Assembly (NCBI GenBank): GCA_036267135.1
Contig: DATAWQ010000088.1
Coordinates: 14,355-78,354, forward strand
Source: PALSA-505 sp036267135
GTDB lineage: Bacteria; Actinomycetota; Actinomycetes; Streptosporangiales; Streptosporangiaceae
DNA length: 64,000 bases
Direction: 5' to 3'
Below are positions 26,986 through 35,744 of this stretch, piece by piece; the first letter of the stretch is position 1, and every line of letters starts with the position of its first letter. The position numbers and the translations under genes were made by a program. The notes under the pieces are model-generated. The model was not told where the DNA came from. It worked only from the letters and a program-made list of their open reading frames with translations, and made no database searches.

Positions 26986-28151
26986 GCCGGGCCGGGCAGG
27001 TCGACGAGACCGGCCAGGGCGGCCCGGTGCCGGTCGGGGGTGCCGAACGCGATCGAGCCGCTCTTGGCCCGCTTCAGGTACAGGTGGGCGGGGTGCTCCC
27101 AGGTGAACCCGATGCCGCCGTGCAGCTGGACGCACTCCTCGGCGGCCTTGACCGCCGTCTCGCCGCAGAAGGCCTTGGCCATCGCCACCGCCACGCCGGT
27201 GTCCGCGCTGCCCTCGGCCAGGCAGCTGGCCGCGTACCTGGACACGGCCCTGGCCTGGGTGATCGCGACGTACAGGTCGGCCAGCCGGTGCTTGATGGCC
27301 TGGAACGAGCCGATCTGGCGGGCGAACTGGTGGCGCTCTTTCGCGTAGGCGACGGTCAGGTCCAGGCATTGCTGGGCCAGGCCGAGCTGCTCGGCCGCGA
27401 GCAGGCCGGCGCCGGCGGACAGCGCGGCCGACACCGCGGCCTTGGCGGCGTCGCCCGCGGCTAGCCGCCGCGCGGGCACCGCGTCGAGCGTGAGGTCGCA
27501 CAGGCGCCTGGTGGCGTCCAGCGACACCACCGGCGATCTGGTCACCCCGGCGGCCTGCGCGTCCGCCACGTACAGCCCGTACGGCACGCCGTCGGCCGGG
27601 ACCAGCAGCACGTCGGCGGGCAGCGCGTCGGCCAGCCGCGGCATGCTTCCGGTCAGCCTGGCGCCCGCCTCGTCCCCGGCCGAGGATCCGACCACCCTGA
27701 TCGCGACCGGCAGTTCGCCGCCCGGCGCGGTCTCGAACGGAACCGCCAGCGCGGCGGTGGTGGCGCCCTCGGCGACCGACGTGAGGAGCTTCCTGTCGTC
27801 CGCACCGGCCGGCTCGGGGCCGATGGCCGCGAGCAGCGCGGTGGTGGCCACGACGGCGCTGCCCAGGAAGGGCACCGGCGCGGCGGACCGGCCGGTCTCT
27901 TCGGCCACCGTCGCCGCCTCGCGGTAGGACGCGCCCGCGCCGCCCAGCGACTCGGGCACGAGCAGCCCCGCGCAGCCCAGATCCGCGGCCAGGGCCCGCC
28001 ACAGCGGCACGTCGTAGGTCTCGTCGCTCTCGATCCTGGCGAGCACCGCGGTGCTTGGGCACCGTTCATTGAACAGATCCCTGACAGCTTGCCGGAGATC
28101 TTCCTCATTCTGGGAGTACAGGAGATCCGGGAGCTCGGTAGGCCCACTCAT
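26982..28151 (-). CDS. Acyl-CoA dehydrogenase, divergent subunit of a probable heteromeric pair
   Basis: The 389-residue protein shows YSQNEEDLRQAVRDLFNERCP, GLLVPESLGGAGASYREAATVAEETGRSAAP and the FAD-binding HQFARQIGSFQAIKHRLAD. The C-terminal part, VQLHGGIGFTWEHPAHLYLKRAK, is of the divergent type with weak central beta-domain conservation. Together with the next upstream gene, which retains EGGTSEI, it resembles the two-subunit alpha2-beta2 FadE enzymes of actinobacterial side-chain and steroid catabolism. ATG 28151 overlaps the stop of the upstream gene by four bases; the longer frame to 28169 is less likely. The substrate is unknown. Confidence 0.85.
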   Translation of the reverse strand: MSGPTELPDLLYSQNEEDLRQAVRDLFNERCPSTAVLARIESDETYDVPLWRALAADLGCAGLLVPESLGGAGASYREAATVAEETGRSAAPVPFLGSAVVATTALLAAIGPEPAGADDRKLLTSVAEGATTAALAVPFETAPGGELPVAIRVVGSSAGDEAGARLTGSMPRLADALPADVLLVPADGVPYGLYVADAQAAGVTRSPVVSLDATRRLCDLTLDAVPARRLAAGDAAKAAVSAALSAGAGLLAAEQLGLAQQCLDLTVAYAKERHQFARQIGSFQAIKHRLADLYVAITQARAVSRYAASCLAEGSADTGVAVAMAKAFCGETAVKAAEECVQLHGGIGFTWEHPAHLYLKRAKSGSIAFGTPDRHRAALAGLVDLPGPA

Positions 28152-29428
28152 CGCGGCAGATCCTTCCATGGCACGCTCTTGTCCACCCGGATCTCCGGCG
28201 GCAGGCCGAGCACCCGCTCGGCGATGATGTTGCGCAGGATCTCCGAGGTGCCGCCCTCAATGGAGTTGCCGCGGGCCCGCAGGTAGCGGAAGCCGGGCCC
28301 GCGCCCGAAGAAGTTCGAGGCCGGCGGCCGGTGCATGGTCCAGTCGTCGTAGACCAGCCCGTCGCCGCCGGCCAGTTCGACCTCCAGGGCGGAGGTCTCC
28401 TGGTTGAGCCGGGCGAAGATCACCTTGGCGGCGGAGCCCTCCGGGCCGGGCTGGCCCGCGGCGAGCTGCTGGCGCAGCCGGGCGCCGGCGACCCTGGCCA
28501 CCTCCGCGTCGACCCACAGCCGCAGCAGCCGGTCGTGCAGGCCGGGGGTGCGCAGCTCGGGCCGGTCGCGCCAGGTGGTCGTGGCCAGGCCGATCATCCC
28601 GAACTCGCGGGGGAAGCTGCCGCCCCCGATGGACACCCGCTCGTTCATCAGCGTGGTCATGGCGACCCGCCAGCCGTCGCCGACCGCGCCGAGCCGGTCG
28701 CTGTCGGGGATGACCGCGTCGGACAGGAACACCTCGTTGAACTCGGCCTCGCCGGTGATCTGGCGCAGCGCCCTGACCTCGACACCGGGCTGCTTCATGT
28801 CGAGCACGAAGTAGCTGAGGCCGGCATGCTTGGGCACGTCGGGGTCGGTCCTGGTGACCAGGATCGCCCACCGGGCCTCGTGCGCCATGGACGTCCAGAC
28901 CTTCTGCCCTGTGACCCGCCAGCTCGGGCTGTCTGGGCCGTGGCCGTCGGGTACCGCCTTGGTGGCCAGCCCCGCCAGGTCGGAGCCCGCGCCCGGCTCG
29001 GAGAAGAGCTGGCACCAGACCTCTTCGCCGGTCCACAGCGGGCGCAGCCAGCGTCGCTGCTGCTCCGGGGTGCCGAACGCGAGGATCGTCGGCGCGGCCA
29101 TGCCCAGGCCGATGCCGATCCGCCGCGGGTTGTTCTCCGGCGCCCCCACCGCGGCGAACTCGGCGTCCGCGATCGCCTGCAGGTGGCGGGGCAGGCCGAG
29201 CCCGCCGAGGCCGGCCGGATAGTGCACCCAGGCCAGCCCGGCGTCGAACCGGGCGCGCAGGAAGTCGAGCGCCGGTGTGCTGGCCGGGTCGTGGGTGACG
29301 AGGAGATCGCGGACCCGGCGGCGGATGTCGTCGGCCTCGGCGGCGTAGGCGGCCTCGGCCTCGGTCTGGCCTTCTTTTAGCACCGGTTTGTCTAGCGCCG
29401 GTTTATCTAGCGCCGGTTTATCTAGCAC
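28148..29428 (-). CDS. Acyl-CoA dehydrogenase, catalytic-type subunit
   Basis: The 426-residue protein starts GTG 29428 inside the stop of the fabG-like gene. The first ~15 residues are a repeated LDKPA coded by 15-bp tandem repeats, so the start or N-terminus may be recent. The family motifs are clear: VHYPAGLGGLGLP, CQLFSEPGAGSDLAGL, WRVTGQKVWTSMAHEA, FNEVFLSDAVIP and the C-terminal RGNSIEGGTSEILRNIIAERVLGLP with the Glu seen at the active site in this group. It should oxidise an acyl-CoA, probably with the overlapping partner gene downstream. Confidence 0.9.
   Translation of the reverse strand: MLDKPALDKPALDKPVLKEGQTEAEAAYAAEADDIRRRVRDLLVTHDPASTPALDFLRARFDAGLAWVHYPAGLGGLGLPRHLQAIADAEFAAVGAPENNPRRIGIGLGMAAPTILAFGTPEQQRRWLRPLWTGEEVWCQLFSEPGAGSDLAGLATKAVPDGHGPDSPSWRVTGQKVWTSMAHEARWAILVTRTDPDVPKHAGLSYFVLDMKQPGVEVRALRQITGEAEFNEVFLSDAVIPDSDRLGAVGDGWRVAMTTLMNERVSIGGGSFPREFGMIGLATTTWRDRPELRTPGLHDRLLRLWVDAEVARVAGARLRQQLAAGQPGPEGSAAKVIFARLNQETSALEVELAGGDGLVYDDWTMHRPPASNFFGRGPGFRYLRARGNSIEGGTSEILRNIIAERVLGLPPEIRVDKSVPWKDLPR
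29376..29428. repeat. 15-bp in-frame tandem repeat at an acyl-CoA dehydrogenase start
   Basis: Plus-strand unit TCTAGCGCCGGTTTA begins at 29391, 29406 and partly 29421, with a diverged copy at 29376-29390. On the minus strand it encodes repeated LDKPA at the N-terminus of the dehydrogenase and covers the upstream gene's stop codon. Confidence 0.85.
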
Positions 29429-30180
29429 AGTGGGCCGCCTGCCACGTAGATGACCTGGCCGGAGATGAAGCCGGCGCCCTCGCTGGCCAGGAACGAGATC
29501 GCGTGGGCCACGTCGTCTGGCTCACCGATCCGCTGGACCGGGGTGTTGGCCGCCGCCATCTTCTGGAAGTCGTCGAAGTTCATGCCGATCCTGGCCGCGG
29601 TGGCCGCGGTCATGTCGGTGGCGATGAAGCCGGGGGCGACCGCGTTCGCGGTTACACCGAACTTGCCGAGCTCGATGGCCAGGGTCTTGGTGAAGCCCTG
29701 CATGCCGGCCTTGGCCGCGGAGTAGTTGACCTGGCCGCGGTTGCCCAGCGCGGAACTGGAGGACAGGTTGACGATCCGCCCGTAGTGCTGGTCGACCATG
29801 TGCTTCTGGGTGGCCCGGCTCATCAGGAAGGCGCCGCGCAGGTGCACGTTGAGCACCGTGTCCCAGTCGTCTTCGGTCATCTTGAACAGCAGGTTGTCGC
29901 GGAGTACCCCCGCATTATTGACGAGCACGGTCGGCGGGCCGAGCTCGGTCGCGACCTTGGCGACCGCGGCCTCGACCTGGTCGTTCTTGCTCACGTCGGC
30001 GCCGACCGCGATCGCGCGACCTCCGGTGTCGGCAATGGCCTTGACCGTGTCGGTGCAGTTGGCCTCGTCGAGGTCGAGCACCGCGACCGCCATCCCGTCG
30101 GTGGACAGCCTGCGGGCCGTGGCGGCGCCGATGCCGCGGGCAGCACCGGTGACGATGGCAACACGCTGATCTTGTGACAT
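29422..30180 (-). CDS. FabG-like 3-oxoacyl reductase / hydroxyacyl dehydrogenase (SDR)
   Basis: The 252-residue protein has VAIVTGAARGIGAATARRL, VNNAGVLRDNLLFKM, NLSSSSALGNRGQVNYSAAKAGM with catalytic Ser, Tyr and Lys, and a FabG-like C-terminus (FLASEGAGFISGQVIYVAGG). VAVLDLDEANC suggests NAD(H) use. In this operon it more likely serves beta-oxidation-type hydroxyacyl-CoA oxidation than fatty-acid synthesis. ATG 30180 has an excellent AGGAGG ribosome site about eight bases upstream, indicating high expression. Confidence 0.9.
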   Translation of the reverse strand: MSQDQRVAIVTGAARGIGAATARRLSTDGMAVAVLDLDEANCTDTVKAIADTGGRAIAVGADVSKNDQVEAAVAKVATELGPPTVLVNNAGVLRDNLLFKMTEDDWDTVLNVHLRGAFLMSRATQKHMVDQHYGRIVNLSSSSALGNRGQVNYSAAKAGMQGFTKTLAIELGKFGVTANAVAPGFIATDMTAATAARIGMNFDDFQKMAAANTPVQRIGEPDDVAHAISFLASEGAGFISGQVIYVAGGPLC

Positions 30181-30203
30181 TGAGCTTTCCTCCTGATTGG
30201 TGA

Positions 30204-31457
30204 TCAAGTCCCCGCGGTGGTCTGGTGACGGCGCAGCTCCCTGCGGGCCAGGGAGCGCTTGTGCACCTCGTCGGGGCCGTCGGCGAACCGCAGCGTCCGT
30301 GCGCTCGCCCACAACTGGGCCAGCGGGAAGTCCTGGCTGATCCCGGCCGCTCCGTGCGCCTGGATCGCCTTGTCGATCACCCATTCAGCCATGGCCGGGG
30401 TGCCGATCTTGATGGCCTGGATCTCGGTGTGCGCGCCCTTGTTGCCCACCGTGTCCATCAGCCAGGCGGTCTTGAGCACCAGCAGCCTGGCCTGCTCGAT
30501 GCGCACCCGGGAGTCCGCGATCCAGCCCTGGATGACGCTCTGCTCGGCCAGCGGGCCGCCGAACGCGGTGCGGGTGGACACCCGGCGGCACATCAGCTCG
30601 ACCGCTCGCTCGGCCGCGCCGATCAGCCGCATGCAGTGGTGGATCCGGCCGGGGCCGAGGCGGGCCTGGGCGATCGCGAACCCGTCGCCTTCGCCGGCGA
30701 TCAGGTTGTCCGCGGGGACGGTGACGTCGCGGAACTCGATCTCCGCGTGGCCGCCGTGCGAGCCGTCGGTGTAGCCGAACACGTGCATGCCGCGCTTGAC
30801 CGTGATGCCGGCGGTGGCCCGCGGGACCAGGATCATCGACTGCTGCTTATGCCGCGGCGCGTCGTCGTCGGTGCGGCCCATCACGATGAGGATCTCGCAG
30901 CCGGGGTTCATCGCGCCCGACGACCACCACTTGGTGCCGTTGATCACGTAGTCGTCGCCGCGGCGCCTGATGCTGGTGGCGATGTTGGTGGCGTCGGACG
31001 AGGCGACGTCGGGTTCGGTCATGCAGAACGCCGACCTGATTTCGCCGTCGAGCAGCGGGGTGAGCCACCGGTCCCGCTGGGCCGCGGTGCCGAACTCGGC
31101 CAGCAGTTCCATGTTGCCGGTGTCGGGGGCGGCGCAGTTCAGCGCCTCGGGCGCGAGGGCCGGGCTGTGGCCGGTGATCTCGGCCAGCGGCGCGTACTGC
31201 AGGTTGGTCAGGCCGGCCACGCCGGCCAGGTTCTCGGTGTGCGCGTTGCGGGCCAGGAACAGGTTCCACAGGCCGCGGCGGCGCGCCTCCGCCTTGAGCT
31301 CGGCCATGACCGGGGGGCGCTCCCACTCGCGGCCGGTCTTCGCGGCCTCGGCCATCTGCTCGCTGAACACCGGCTCGGCCAGGTAGACGCGCTCGTCCAT
31401 GAACGCCAGCAGGCGCTCCCTGAGTTCTTCCGTGCGGGCGTCGTAGGCGAAGTCCAT
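30204..31457 (-). CDS. Acyl-CoA dehydrogenase (ACAD10/11-like)
   Basis: The 417-residue protein contains RRGLWNLFLARNAHTENLAG, FCMTEPDVASSDATNI, YVINGTKWWSSGAMNPGC and the C-terminal QAHGAAGISQDFPLAQLWA, RTLRFADGPDEVHKRSLAR. The last motif is typical of the ACAD10/11-type branch, linked to unusual branched or hydroxylated acyl-CoAs. ATG 31457 has GGAGGG seven bases upstream. It is the first gene of the five-gene operon, 23 bases before the fabG-like start, and its promoter must lie in the repeat-containing gap to its right. Confidence 0.9.
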   Translation of the reverse strand: MDFAYDARTEELRERLLAFMDERVYLAEPVFSEQMAEAAKTGREWERPPVMAELKAEARRRGLWNLFLARNAHTENLAGVAGLTNLQYAPLAEITGHSPALAPEALNCAAPDTGNMELLAEFGTAAQRDRWLTPLLDGEIRSAFCMTEPDVASSDATNIATSIRRRGDDYVINGTKWWSSGAMNPGCEILIVMGRTDDDAPRHKQQSMILVPRATAGITVKRGMHVFGYTDGSHGGHAEIEFRDVTVPADNLIAGEGDGFAIAQARLGPGRIHHCMRLIGAAERAVELMCRRVSTRTAFGGPLAEQSVIQGWIADSRVRIEQARLLVLKTAWLMDTVGNKGAHTEIQAIKIGTPAMAEWVIDKAIQAHGAAGISQDFPLAQLWASARTLRFADGPDEVHKRSLARRELRRHQTTAGT

Positions 31458-31794
31458 ACCGCACCCTCCGGCGTGGGTCATGCGCCGGCTTTGGCTGGAA
31501 TCGCTCACGTCCGGCACCCCGTGAGTCCGGGACAAGACTCTACCTACTACCGGGTATCTTCCCTAGTCCGGGAGGCTCACTCCAGAGTCCGGGAGGCTCA
31601 CTCCAGGCGCCTCCCTCGGGGAGACCAGCCGCGGATGCCCAGCCGGGGAGCCTCAGCCCGGGAGCCTTCAGCCCGGGAGCCTTCAGCCCGGGAGCCTCAG
31701 CCCGGGAGCCTCTGCCCGGGAGCCTCTGCCCGGGAGCCTCAGCCCGGGAGCCTCAGCCCGGGAGCCTCAGCCGGGGAAGCTCAGCCGCGGAGCT
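31458..31794. other. Gap with repeats upstream of the acyl-CoA operon
   Basis: These 337 bases hold no convincing gene. They must contain the operon promoter; a TAGAGT on the minus strand near 31534-31539 is a possible -10. Most of the rest is the 21-bp and 14-bp tandem repeats listed separately. Confidence 0.55.
31565..31606. repeat. 21-bp direct repeat, two exact copies
   Basis: Two adjacent identical units starting AGTCCGGGAGGCTCACTCCA at 31565 and 31586, immediately before the 14-bp array and related to it through the CCGGGAGGCT core. Confidence 0.9.
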
Positions 31795-31807
31795 TCAGTC
31801 GGGGAGG
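31641..31807. repeat. 14/15-bp tandem repeat array, about 12 copies
   Basis: The unit AGCCCGGGAGCCTC (14 bp; two units have an extra T) is repeated from 31641 with increasing divergence after 31769. Each unit includes the palindrome CCCGGG, and the array runs over the stop codon of the next gene (31795-31797). It is a minisatellite, not a CRISPR array, because there are no spacers. Confidence 0.92.
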
Positions 31808-32802
31808 CGGGTGAGGGCGTGGCGGGCTTTGCGCTGGGCCGCCTCGGCCTTGCGGGCGTCGGCGGCGGCCTGGCGCAGGCCGCCGCGGGCCTTGGCCAGG
31901 TCGCGTTCCAGCCGCCTGATCGTCTTCTCCTGCTCCTGCTGTTCCTGGGCGGCGTCCGCCACCGCCCGGTCGGCCTTGACCAGGGCCTCCTCGGCCTTGG
32001 CCCGCACCTTGGCCTGCCGCCGTTCCTGGGCCGCCTTGGCCTCCGCCGCCGCCTGCTCGGCCCGCTCGGCCGCTCTTTCCGCCCGGGCCGCCGCGGTCTC
32101 GGCCCTGGTCGCGGGGGCCAGATCCGGGCCGGTGGCGGCCCGGCCCAAGGGCGCGGCGGCCGGGGATGCGGGTGGTGGTGCCGTCGTCGTGTGGGGCGGG
32201 TCTGCGGTCGTGGCGGATGAGGAGGTGGGGGCGTCGGTCTTGGGTTTCTTGGGCTTGGGCTTGACCTTGGCGGCCCGGTGGCTGTCGGGCAACGGTGGGA
32301 CGACGGTCAGGGTCGGCGCGTGGGCGGTGCCGAAGCCGGACCGGCGCTCCGCGCGGACCAGCGCGCCGCGCTGTATCTGCTCGGCCACCTCGGGGTCGGC
32401 CAGGGCGGCGGCGAAGGTGGCGGTGATCTCTTCGCGCAGGGCGGCGGACATGACGTGCTGGCCGGTAACCTCGAGCACCCGCTTGACCAGGGCCGCGATG
32501 AGCTGGCGGCGGGTCTGGGACAGCTCCCGCAGCCGTCGGCCGTCACCGGAACGCTCGACGGCGCGTAGTTCGTCGCCGAGTTCGGTCAGCCGGGCGGTGG
32601 CGTCCGGGTCGGACCGGGCGAGCTGATTGATCATCCAGGCTGTTCTGGTGGGCTTGCGCAGCGCGGTGATCTGCTTGGCCGCCACGGCCTGCCCGGCCGA
32701 GCGGGCCTGCCCGGCTAGCTCAAGACGGCGGGGCATGAACTCTTCGGGGTCGGCCGAGTACAGCTCGACGACCGCCTCGGCCAGTAGGTCATCACCGGTC
32801 AC
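31795..32802 (-). CDS. Hypothetical actinobacterial protein with C-terminal coiled coil
   Basis: The 335-residue protein has a conserved-looking helical N-terminus (LYSADPEEFMPRRLELAGQA, ITALRKPTRTAWMINQLARS). A Pro/Thr-rich linker with KPKPKKPKTD follows at ~180-225, then a ~110-residue Ala/Glu/Arg/Lys coiled coil. The RKPTRTAWMINQLA segment recurs in actinobacterial proteins of unknown function that I recognise only as a type, not by role. GTG 32802 has GGAGAAG nearby; the frame is open upstream but through repeats of the neighbouring gene. The 3' end is inside a tandem repeat array, so the C-terminus may vary between strains. Confidence 0.75.
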   Translation of the reverse strand: MTGDDLLAEAVVELYSADPEEFMPRRLELAGQARSAGQAVAAKQITALRKPTRTAWMINQLARSDPDATARLTELGDELRAVERSGDGRRLRELSQTRRQLIAALVKRVLEVTGQHVMSAALREEITATFAAALADPEVAEQIQRGALVRAERRSGFGTAHAPTLTVVPPLPDSHRAAKVKPKPKKPKTDAPTSSSATTADPPHTTTAPPPASPAAAPLGRAATGPDLAPATRAETAAARAERAAERAEQAAAEAKAAQERRQAKVRAKAEEALVKADRAVADAAQEQQEQEKTIRRLERDLAKARGGLRQAAADARKAEAAQRKARHALTRLPD

Positions 32803-32867
32803 CCCGCCATCTTCTCCCAGATGATGGGGCCTGTGGGTCAGCCGGGCCCTGTGGCAGGCTGGCCCCC

Positions 32868-33887
32868 GTGTCCCAGACAGCAGAGCCTCAAGGAACAGCG
32901 CCCCAAGGAACAGCGCCCCAAGGAACAGTGGAGACCGTGCGGGGAGCGGTGCCTCTGGATGCACTCGGCCGGGTATTCGTGCACGAGCACGTGTTCGTGC
33001 TGAACGAGGAGATCCGGCAGAACTACGAGGCCGACTGGGACGAGGACGAACAGGTCGCCGGGGCCGTGGCCAAGCTGACCGTCCTGGCCGGGCGCGGCGT
33101 CGCCACCATCGCCGACCCGACCGTGGTGGGGATAGGGCGCTACATCCCCCGGATCCAGCGGGTCGCCGACCAGACCAGCATCAACATCATCGTGGCCACC
33201 GGGCTGTACACCTACAACGACATCCCGCATTACTTCCGTTACCGCACGCCGGGCGGCGAGGGCGAGGGCCGCGACCCGATGACGGACCTGTTCGTGGCCG
33301 ACCTCACCGAGGGCATCGCCGGCACCGGCGTCAGGGCGGCCTTCCTCAAGTGCTGCATCGAGGAGGAGGGTCTCACCCCGGGAGTGGAGCGGGTGATGCG
33401 CGCGGTGGCGCGGGCGCACGTGCTCACCGGGGCCCCGGTGATGGTGCACACCCACCCGGCCAGCCGGTCTGGTCTGGTGGCGCTGCGGGTGCTCGGCGAG
33501 GAGGGCGTGGATCTGTCCCGGGTGCAGCTCGCGCACTGCGGCGACACCGGCGACCTCGGCTACCTGACCGAACTGGCCGACGCGGGCTGCCTGCTCGGCA
33601 TGGACCGGTTCGGCCTGGACATCCTGTTCCCGTTCGAGCAGCGGGTGGCCACGGTCGCGGCGCTGGCCGAGCGCGGCTACGCCGGCCACATCGTGCTGTC
33701 GCACGACGCGTCCTGCCATATCGACTGGTTCCCGGCCGGGCTGGCGGCCATGATGGCGCCGAACTGGCACTTCACCCACCTGCTCGACGATGTGCTGCCT
33801 GCGCTGCGGGAACAGGGCGTCACTGGTGAGCAGATCGACACGATGCTGGTGACCAACCCGCGGCGGTTCTTCACGCCTCGGTCCTGA
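32868..33887 (+). CDS. Phosphotriesterase-family metal hydrolase
   Basis: The 339-residue TIM-barrel protein has the metal ligands of the PTE family: VFVHEHVF (H-x-H), the carbamylated Lys in AAFLKCCIEEEG, MVHTHPAS, QLAHCGDTGD and LSHDASC. Relatives are lactonases and phosphotriesterases; without more, a lactonase-like role is likeliest. The first ~20 residues consist of a 15-bp in-frame repeat (PQGTA) and are probably dispensable. GTG 32868 is open and plausible but has only a weak ribosome site; homology begins near TVETVRGAVPLDALG. Confidence 0.87.
   Translation: MSQTAEPQGTAPQGTAPQGTVETVRGAVPLDALGRVFVHEHVFVLNEEIRQNYEADWDEDEQVAGAVAKLTVLAGRGVATIADPTVVGIGRYIPRIQRVADQTSINIIVATGLYTYNDIPHYFRYRTPGGEGEGRDPMTDLFVADLTEGIAGTGVRAAFLKCCIEEEGLTPGVERVMRAVARAHVLTGAPVMVHTHPASRSGLVALRVLGEEGVDLSRVQLAHCGDTGDLGYLTELADAGCLLGMDRFGLDILFPFEQRVATVAALAERGYAGHIVLSHDASCHIDWFPAGLAAMMAPNWHFTHLLDDVLPALREQGVTGEQIDTMLVTNPRRFFTPRS
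32889..32930. repeat. 15-bp in-frame repeat at the phosphotriesterase N-terminus
   Basis: Unit CAAGGAACAGCGCCC starts at 32889 and 32904, with a partial third copy from 32919. It encodes PQGTA repeats. Confidence 0.88.
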
Positions 33888-33936
33888 ACCGCACGGCGAA
33901 AGCGCACGCGCCAAGCCGCGCTACGAATTCAGCTTG

Positions 33937-35463
33937 TTAGGACCTCTTCGGCAAGGCGATGCCGCCGTCCATATCGGCCAAGCGACGGTACTCAGCACCA
34001 AGGTACGCGATCTTCTGGTCGAACTCCGCATCTCGCCTCGCGCGGTCGAAACGAGATGCCTTATCGATCCGTTCGAGTTCAGCGCTCACTCGGCTCTCGA
34101 TCTTGTTGAGCTCGATTTCGTCCCGGCTGGTCGCCTGTCGCTCAGTCACTCTCATCGCCACTGCGGCCATTCGCTTAGCCCCCCTGAGCCGGAACTCCAG
34201 GATGCTGTCATAGCGTGTCATCCCGCTCATCATCTTCGACAGAACCGGGAGGCAGTCTACAGCGATGATGAAGAGACCCAGCAGGACAGTCGCGACCGCG
34301 ATGACGAAGTGCTCGGCAGCCAGCTCGCCGAGGGCGTCTATACGGTTGAGCAGGCCGATGCGCCCTTCTTGCTGCTTTCTGGCTGCGACAAGTCCCGCGA
34401 TGGCACTGGAGATATTCGTAGCGTACTTCTGAGTTTGCTGTTTCGCAGTAATGGTCTGCCCAGCGATTTTCTTGTCCAGACTGGTCACTTCGGACTGGAG
34501 CTGCGCGACATCACTTGTCCTTGTAAAGCTGTCAGCCTTTTGCCGGTCCCGGGCGCAGTTCGGGCCAACGCCGACCACGCCCGACAGCCCTGTTCCCTTT
34601 ACGCCATTACATTCGTCGCGCGCGACTGTATTGAGCCCAGCGATCTTGTTATTGTCCGTGTCAATGACGCCGCTCAGTTGCTTGCGCTGCGACTGCTCCG
34701 ACGCAATCGCCTCGTCCGTCCCGATGGCGGGATCGCTGACCGGCACGTGGAACTCGGTGCAGCGGGAGGACTGGGCGGCGGCCCGCTGCTGGGCCGACTC
34801 GCCAGGCAGCGGGTTGCATTGCTTCAACTCGCTCTCATACGCCAGCGCTGCATTGCTCTGGTCGTGCTGGGCCTGTGACACGACCTCCGAGCCGAACACA
34901 GTGAGCACCAGCGGCGTGGCGATAATCATCCCGAACAACAATGCGAGCAGTATGCGAGGTGCGAAGATGCGCCAGCGCCCGCTGCGGACACCGTGCGTGC
35001 TGGCGATCAGCCACCGGTCAATCCCGCAAATGAAGGCGCCCCAGAAGAGCGCTATAAGGATTAGCGCTGGCCACGCCGGCCCGAAAATCTGGTCGAGCGC
35101 ATCGAGCATGGACAGCGCCGCCATCGCCGCCGTCCCAAGAACGATCGCCCCAAGGCAGGTGTATCGGGCGCGCTCCTCCCATACTCGGTCGAGCAGGCCC
35201 TCGTCGACCCCGATAAGGCCGCGGAGCCACCTGCCCGGCCCGCGCGAAGGCGAAGCGGCTTCAGGGAAACCCTCCGTGGCCCAGGCGGGGGAATCGGGCT
35301 CTGGGGAGAGGACATCCTCGGCAGGGCTGTCATGAGGCGCTTCGCCGCTGTCACTGTTATGCGTGTCGTCTGAGCGGCTGCTATCCGCCAGGTTGTCCAC
35401 CGGCAGTGGAGCAACGTCTTCCTGATAGCCGGGCCCGTTGCCACGAGAGTTCTCAACGCCCAA
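33937..35463 (-). CDS. DUF4407 membrane protein
   Basis: From TTG 35463 the protein has 508 residues. An acidic Ser/Asp-rich N-terminal ~80 residues precede RGLIGVDEGLLDRVWEERARYTCLGAIVLGTAAMAALSML. Two more membrane segments follow (AWPALILIALFWGAFICGIDRWLI and APRILLALLFGMIIATPLVLTVFG). A long extracytoplasmic or coiled part with several Cys comes next, then a fourth membrane segment (HFVIAVATVLLGLFIIAVDCLPVL) and a C-terminal charged coiled coil. This fits the DUF4407 family of unknown role. TTG 35463 is preferred because GGAGG at 35470-35474 lies six bases upstream; GTG 35532 is also open. Codon use is less GC-rich than its neighbours, suggesting acquisition. Confidence 0.8.
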   Translation of the reverse strand: MGVENSRGNGPGYQEDVAPLPVDNLADSSRSDDTHNSDSGEAPHDSPAEDVLSPEPDSPAWATEGFPEAASPSRGPGRWLRGLIGVDEGLLDRVWEERARYTCLGAIVLGTAAMAALSMLDALDQIFGPAWPALILIALFWGAFICGIDRWLIASTHGVRSGRWRIFAPRILLALLFGMIIATPLVLTVFGSEVVSQAQHDQSNAALAYESELKQCNPLPGESAQQRAAAQSSRCTEFHVPVSDPAIGTDEAIASEQSQRKQLSGVIDTDNNKIAGLNTVARDECNGVKGTGLSGVVGVGPNCARDRQKADSFTRTSDVAQLQSEVTSLDKKIAGQTITAKQQTQKYATNISSAIAGLVAARKQQEGRIGLLNRIDALGELAAEHFVIAVATVLLGLFIIAVDCLPVLSKMMSGMTRYDSILEFRLRGAKRMAAVAMRVTERQATSRDEIELNKIESRVSAELERIDKASRFDRARRDAEFDQKIAYLGAEYRRLADMDGGIALPKRS

Positions 35464-35636
35464 GATCTTCCTCCCGCACTTCCAGTTTCGGCCGGGTAAC
35501 CAGAGCTCTTTCCCGTTCCGTCTGCTGTGCACTGGCCGAACCGTGCTCCAACTGCCTTGCCACGCTCTTGAATTCGCTTATGCGATATTCGCCGTTCTGC
35601 GTGTTGCGTCAGTAAAAACCTAGTGATGACGTTATG

Positions 35637-35683
35637 TCGAAGTACATCTAGGCGCAAGACATCGAAGTACTTCTAGGCGCAAG
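35637..35683. repeat. Pair of 22-bp direct repeats upstream of the DUF4407 gene
   Basis: Two copies beginning TCGAAGTAC(A/T)TCTAGGCG, 3 bases apart and differing at one base. The second copy contains the palindrome GAAGTACTTC. They are ~175-220 bases upstream of the DUF4407 start and may be regulator binding sites. Confidence 0.85.
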
Positions 35684-35744
35684 GACCAGAAAACTGGAAA
35701 TCTCAGTGGAGAGCGCAAATACTTGCCGACGTAGCCAAACAAGG

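Noticed and set aside
31641..31807. Possible CRISPR array
   Set aside because: Units of 14-15 bp are directly adjacent with no unique spacers and no cas genes nearby; it is a minisatellite.
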